Shown: in pieces, positions 62,701 to 64,000 of the stretch | Layout: each line of letters starts with the position of its first letter | Numbering within the stretch: the first letter of the stretch is position 1 | DNA from: Litoditis marina | Taxonomy: Eukaryota; Nematoda; Chromadorea; Rhabditida; Rhabditidae | Direction: 5' to 3' | Length of the DNA: 64,000 nt | NCBI GenBank assembly: GCA_964036275.1 | Contig: OZ038436.1 | Location: 24,464,639-24,528,638 of the forward strand | Made by a program: the position numbers and the translations under genes | The notes under the pieces: generated by a model | Databases searched by the model: none | What the model saw: only the letters and a program-made list of their open reading frames with translations | Told to the model about the DNA's origin: nothing

Positions 62701-64000
62701 GGTGTCGTTAGTAAGTAATGACTAGTTCCAACAATATTATGTTTATGGGTTGCTTTCATTAATCGTCCTTCCCTGACCTAAGATACCAGGAGGGCCATTT
62801 TGCAATGGGAATATGGGAAAGGTAATTAAGACGCCAGATGCGCGATAAAGGTTGTAATGCGGCTACCTTTTGTATGAAATGGTGACCCAAAAGTTTAGTT
62901 TTAGGAAATAGATGTGAATGTATAGATTCATAAATAAACTTATACTATGAGGTTTGTGTCGGAACTATCACATTGTGATATTAAATACATTGGTTGAATG
63001 GAGTTTATAGAATTTTCTTCTATTTCATAGCTCCCCCATAGTTTTCTGTGAGTGTTTCTCATAGTTAACCTAATATCACACACGGCTTCTTTACTTAGTT
63101 TTATCAGTAAAATGCTTTACTTCGATTCAGGTAACGAGCGAATCACACATTAGGCAGAGTTCGTACTTTAGTCAGCCGAATTATGCGACAGTCGCCGCTT
63201 GGCATTTACGAAATTCTGCTGTCGCTCAATTCGGCAGCAGCATCTTAACTTATTCTAGCTATCAAAAAGCATGTACAACTATGCTACATTATTTTCTAGG
63301 TCTTTATCTGAAAATGTCACCTAATTTTTCACTTTTCACCAATGTTTCACTTGATATTTCGATGGAGATTGTTCAAAAATCCTTGATGCATGCTTTTGCT
63401 GGATTTATGTTTTATATTCGATGGTAAATGTGGTAAATGTATTAGCATGTGTGCTTTGAATATAAATTGAGTTGACTTACTTGACGGTGGTCTTAAGCTC
63501 CTGCCTTCGTTGTCTCCAGTAATCTTGGTGGCTTCTCAATGATTGAAACGAAGTCATAAGATCGGCATCGAGATCGGCGTCTTGATTGTTGACTCTGTTC
63601 AATAGGTTAGCCGCGCTCATTCCCTTTTTAGCGTTGATGTTGACAGAGTTAATCATTGCCTTCACATCCTGTAAAACGGCTCTTTAGGTGATGTTATTCA
63701 ATTTCTTCGTTGATCATGCCAGTTGTGAATTGGTGAATGAAACTAAAAAAACGGAAGCGCGCATTAGCCGGACCAAAGACAAATCTCGCACAGCGCTTCG
63801 CGCTCGCGCGATTCCGTTTGCAAGCAGAAGCGTAAGACCGAAAAAAGTATTCATTATTATTATTGTTTGAGATAAGTTGGAGAATTACTGACCTGCCGAT
63901 TGTTCATGACAATAGCGTAGTTGTCGTTGATGAATCTTCTGTCAGCATTTCTCAATCGACTTCTGATGTAGCGTGTTTCGGAGCATTTCACTGGTCGGTC
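59714..64000 (-). CDS. Helitron Rep protein, partial (three exons; helicase part absent)
   Basis: Exons: 63893-64000 (open at the window edge), 63481-63668 and 59714-60329, each with good splice sites and compatible phase. The first two encode the conserved stretch before the Rep domain (pattern MSAANLL...LRS...YWRQRRQEL). The third carries the HUH nuclease signature RGAPHCHGL, with two metal-binding His, then Cys clusters. About 145 residues later comes a paired-tyrosine motif, Tyr-X3-Tyr-X2-Lys. In the family these Tyr and His residues nick and join single strands during rolling-circle transposition. The segment of about 60-100 residues with the Phe-X-Thr-Leu-Ser motif, usual between exons 2 and 3, was not found. 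Exon 3 ends at a GTTAGT donor only 44 bases before the inverted arm, so the helicase is missing. Probably non-functional. Confidence 0.8.
60347..60712. other. AT-rich intronic stretch
   Basis: I found no coding sequence here, including no sign of the missing Helitron segment or of a C-terminal membrane anchor for the upstream gene. Confidence 0.5.
60713..62526 (-). CDS. Secreted protein with class I fusogen (Env/F-like) architecture, 3' incomplete, inside a Helitron intron
   Basis: Exons: 62399-62526, 61964-62088, 61438-61624, about 61076-61250 and 60713-60865. The first three join in phase. Exon 1 gives a signal peptide (about 19 residues). Exon 2 has two Cys about 26 residues apart. Exon 3 has a furin-like RSKR, directly followed by about 25 apolar Gly/Ala/Val/Ile residues and then a heptad-like coiled coil. 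That order (small Cys-bearing part, cleavage site, fusion peptide, coiled coil) is typical of class I fusion proteins such as baculovirus-F and errantivirus Env. Exon 4's phase to exon 3 is unresolved. No C-terminal membrane anchor is found, and reading through exon 5's donor meets a stop soon after. An ordinary membrane protein is an alternative. Confidence 0.5.
62640..63480. other. Helitron intron remainder, no gene
   Basis: AT-rich. An imperfect hairpin at about 63176-63240 (CCGAATTATGCGACAG / CTGTCGCTCAATTCGG, two mismatches) is the only structure I can support. Confidence 0.5.
63749..63823. repeat. Imperfect GC-rich hairpin in a Helitron intron
   Basis: AAACGGAAGCGCGC and GCGCGATTCCGTTT form inverted arms around a GC-rich centre, within the short intron between the first two Helitron exons. 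Possibly a small MITE. Confidence 0.45.

Overview
The window reads as repeat-dense nuclear DNA of a nematode, most likely Caenorhabditis or a close relative. It is AT-rich, its introns end in TTTCAG-type acceptors, and it carries Bel/Pao, Helitron, Harbinger-like and hAT-like elements. There is no bacterial-style gene organisation. Almost everything visible is mobile or amplified DNA; no long intact host gene is present.

Layout. (1) 1-1433: the 5' end of a Bel/Pao LTR retrotransposon on the minus strand (231-bp LTR, tRNA-Gly-like primer site, start of gag). It is inserted in a minus-oriented fragment of a large repeat (1434-1896). (2) 1897-38640: four tandem, plus-oriented copies of that repeat (full length about 9.9 kb; 9.8, 9.9, 8.7 and 6.4 kb here) and a truncated fifth. 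Each full unit holds a predicted two-exon 97-codon gene on its minus strand, a decayed Myb/SANT-like exon pair, a Pro/Ala-rich exon, a 145-bp palindrome, a 98-bp perfect hairpin, a 797-798 bp Harbinger-like MITE, a tRNA-Val(CAC)-like sequence and a two-exon 83-codon gene. (3) 38641-44666: AT-rich DNA with a C2H2 zinc-finger ORF, a possible minus-strand gene fragment and a dispersed GGTCAC/GTGACC motif. (4) 44667-50525: a second tandem array of about 1.2 kb units, each with a tRNA-like sequence and a variable poly-C tract. One unit is interrupted by a hAT-like element built from CTCGAAAA minisatellite. (5) 51450-59670: an inverted partial copy of the 9.9-kb unit, which preserves the empty target site of the Harbinger-like MITE. 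(6) 59671-64000: the Rep (HUH) part of a Helitron gene on the minus strand. A roughly 3.1-kb intron-like gap in it contains, on the same strand, exons of a secreted protein with class I fusogen-like architecture.

How the parts relate. The 9.9-kb array with its inverted arm forms a very large imperfect palindrome. Shared single-base variants tie the inverted arm to copies 4 and 5, so the arm and those copies share recent ancestry or have exchanged sequence. The Helitron gene is cut off where it meets the inverted arm and lacks its helicase part. The most interesting element is the fusogen-like gene nested in the Helitron gene. It may be a captured or independently inserted viral or retroviral Env remnant, and it lacks a visible C-terminal anchor. 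Gene models rest on reading frames and splice-site phase only, without transcript support.
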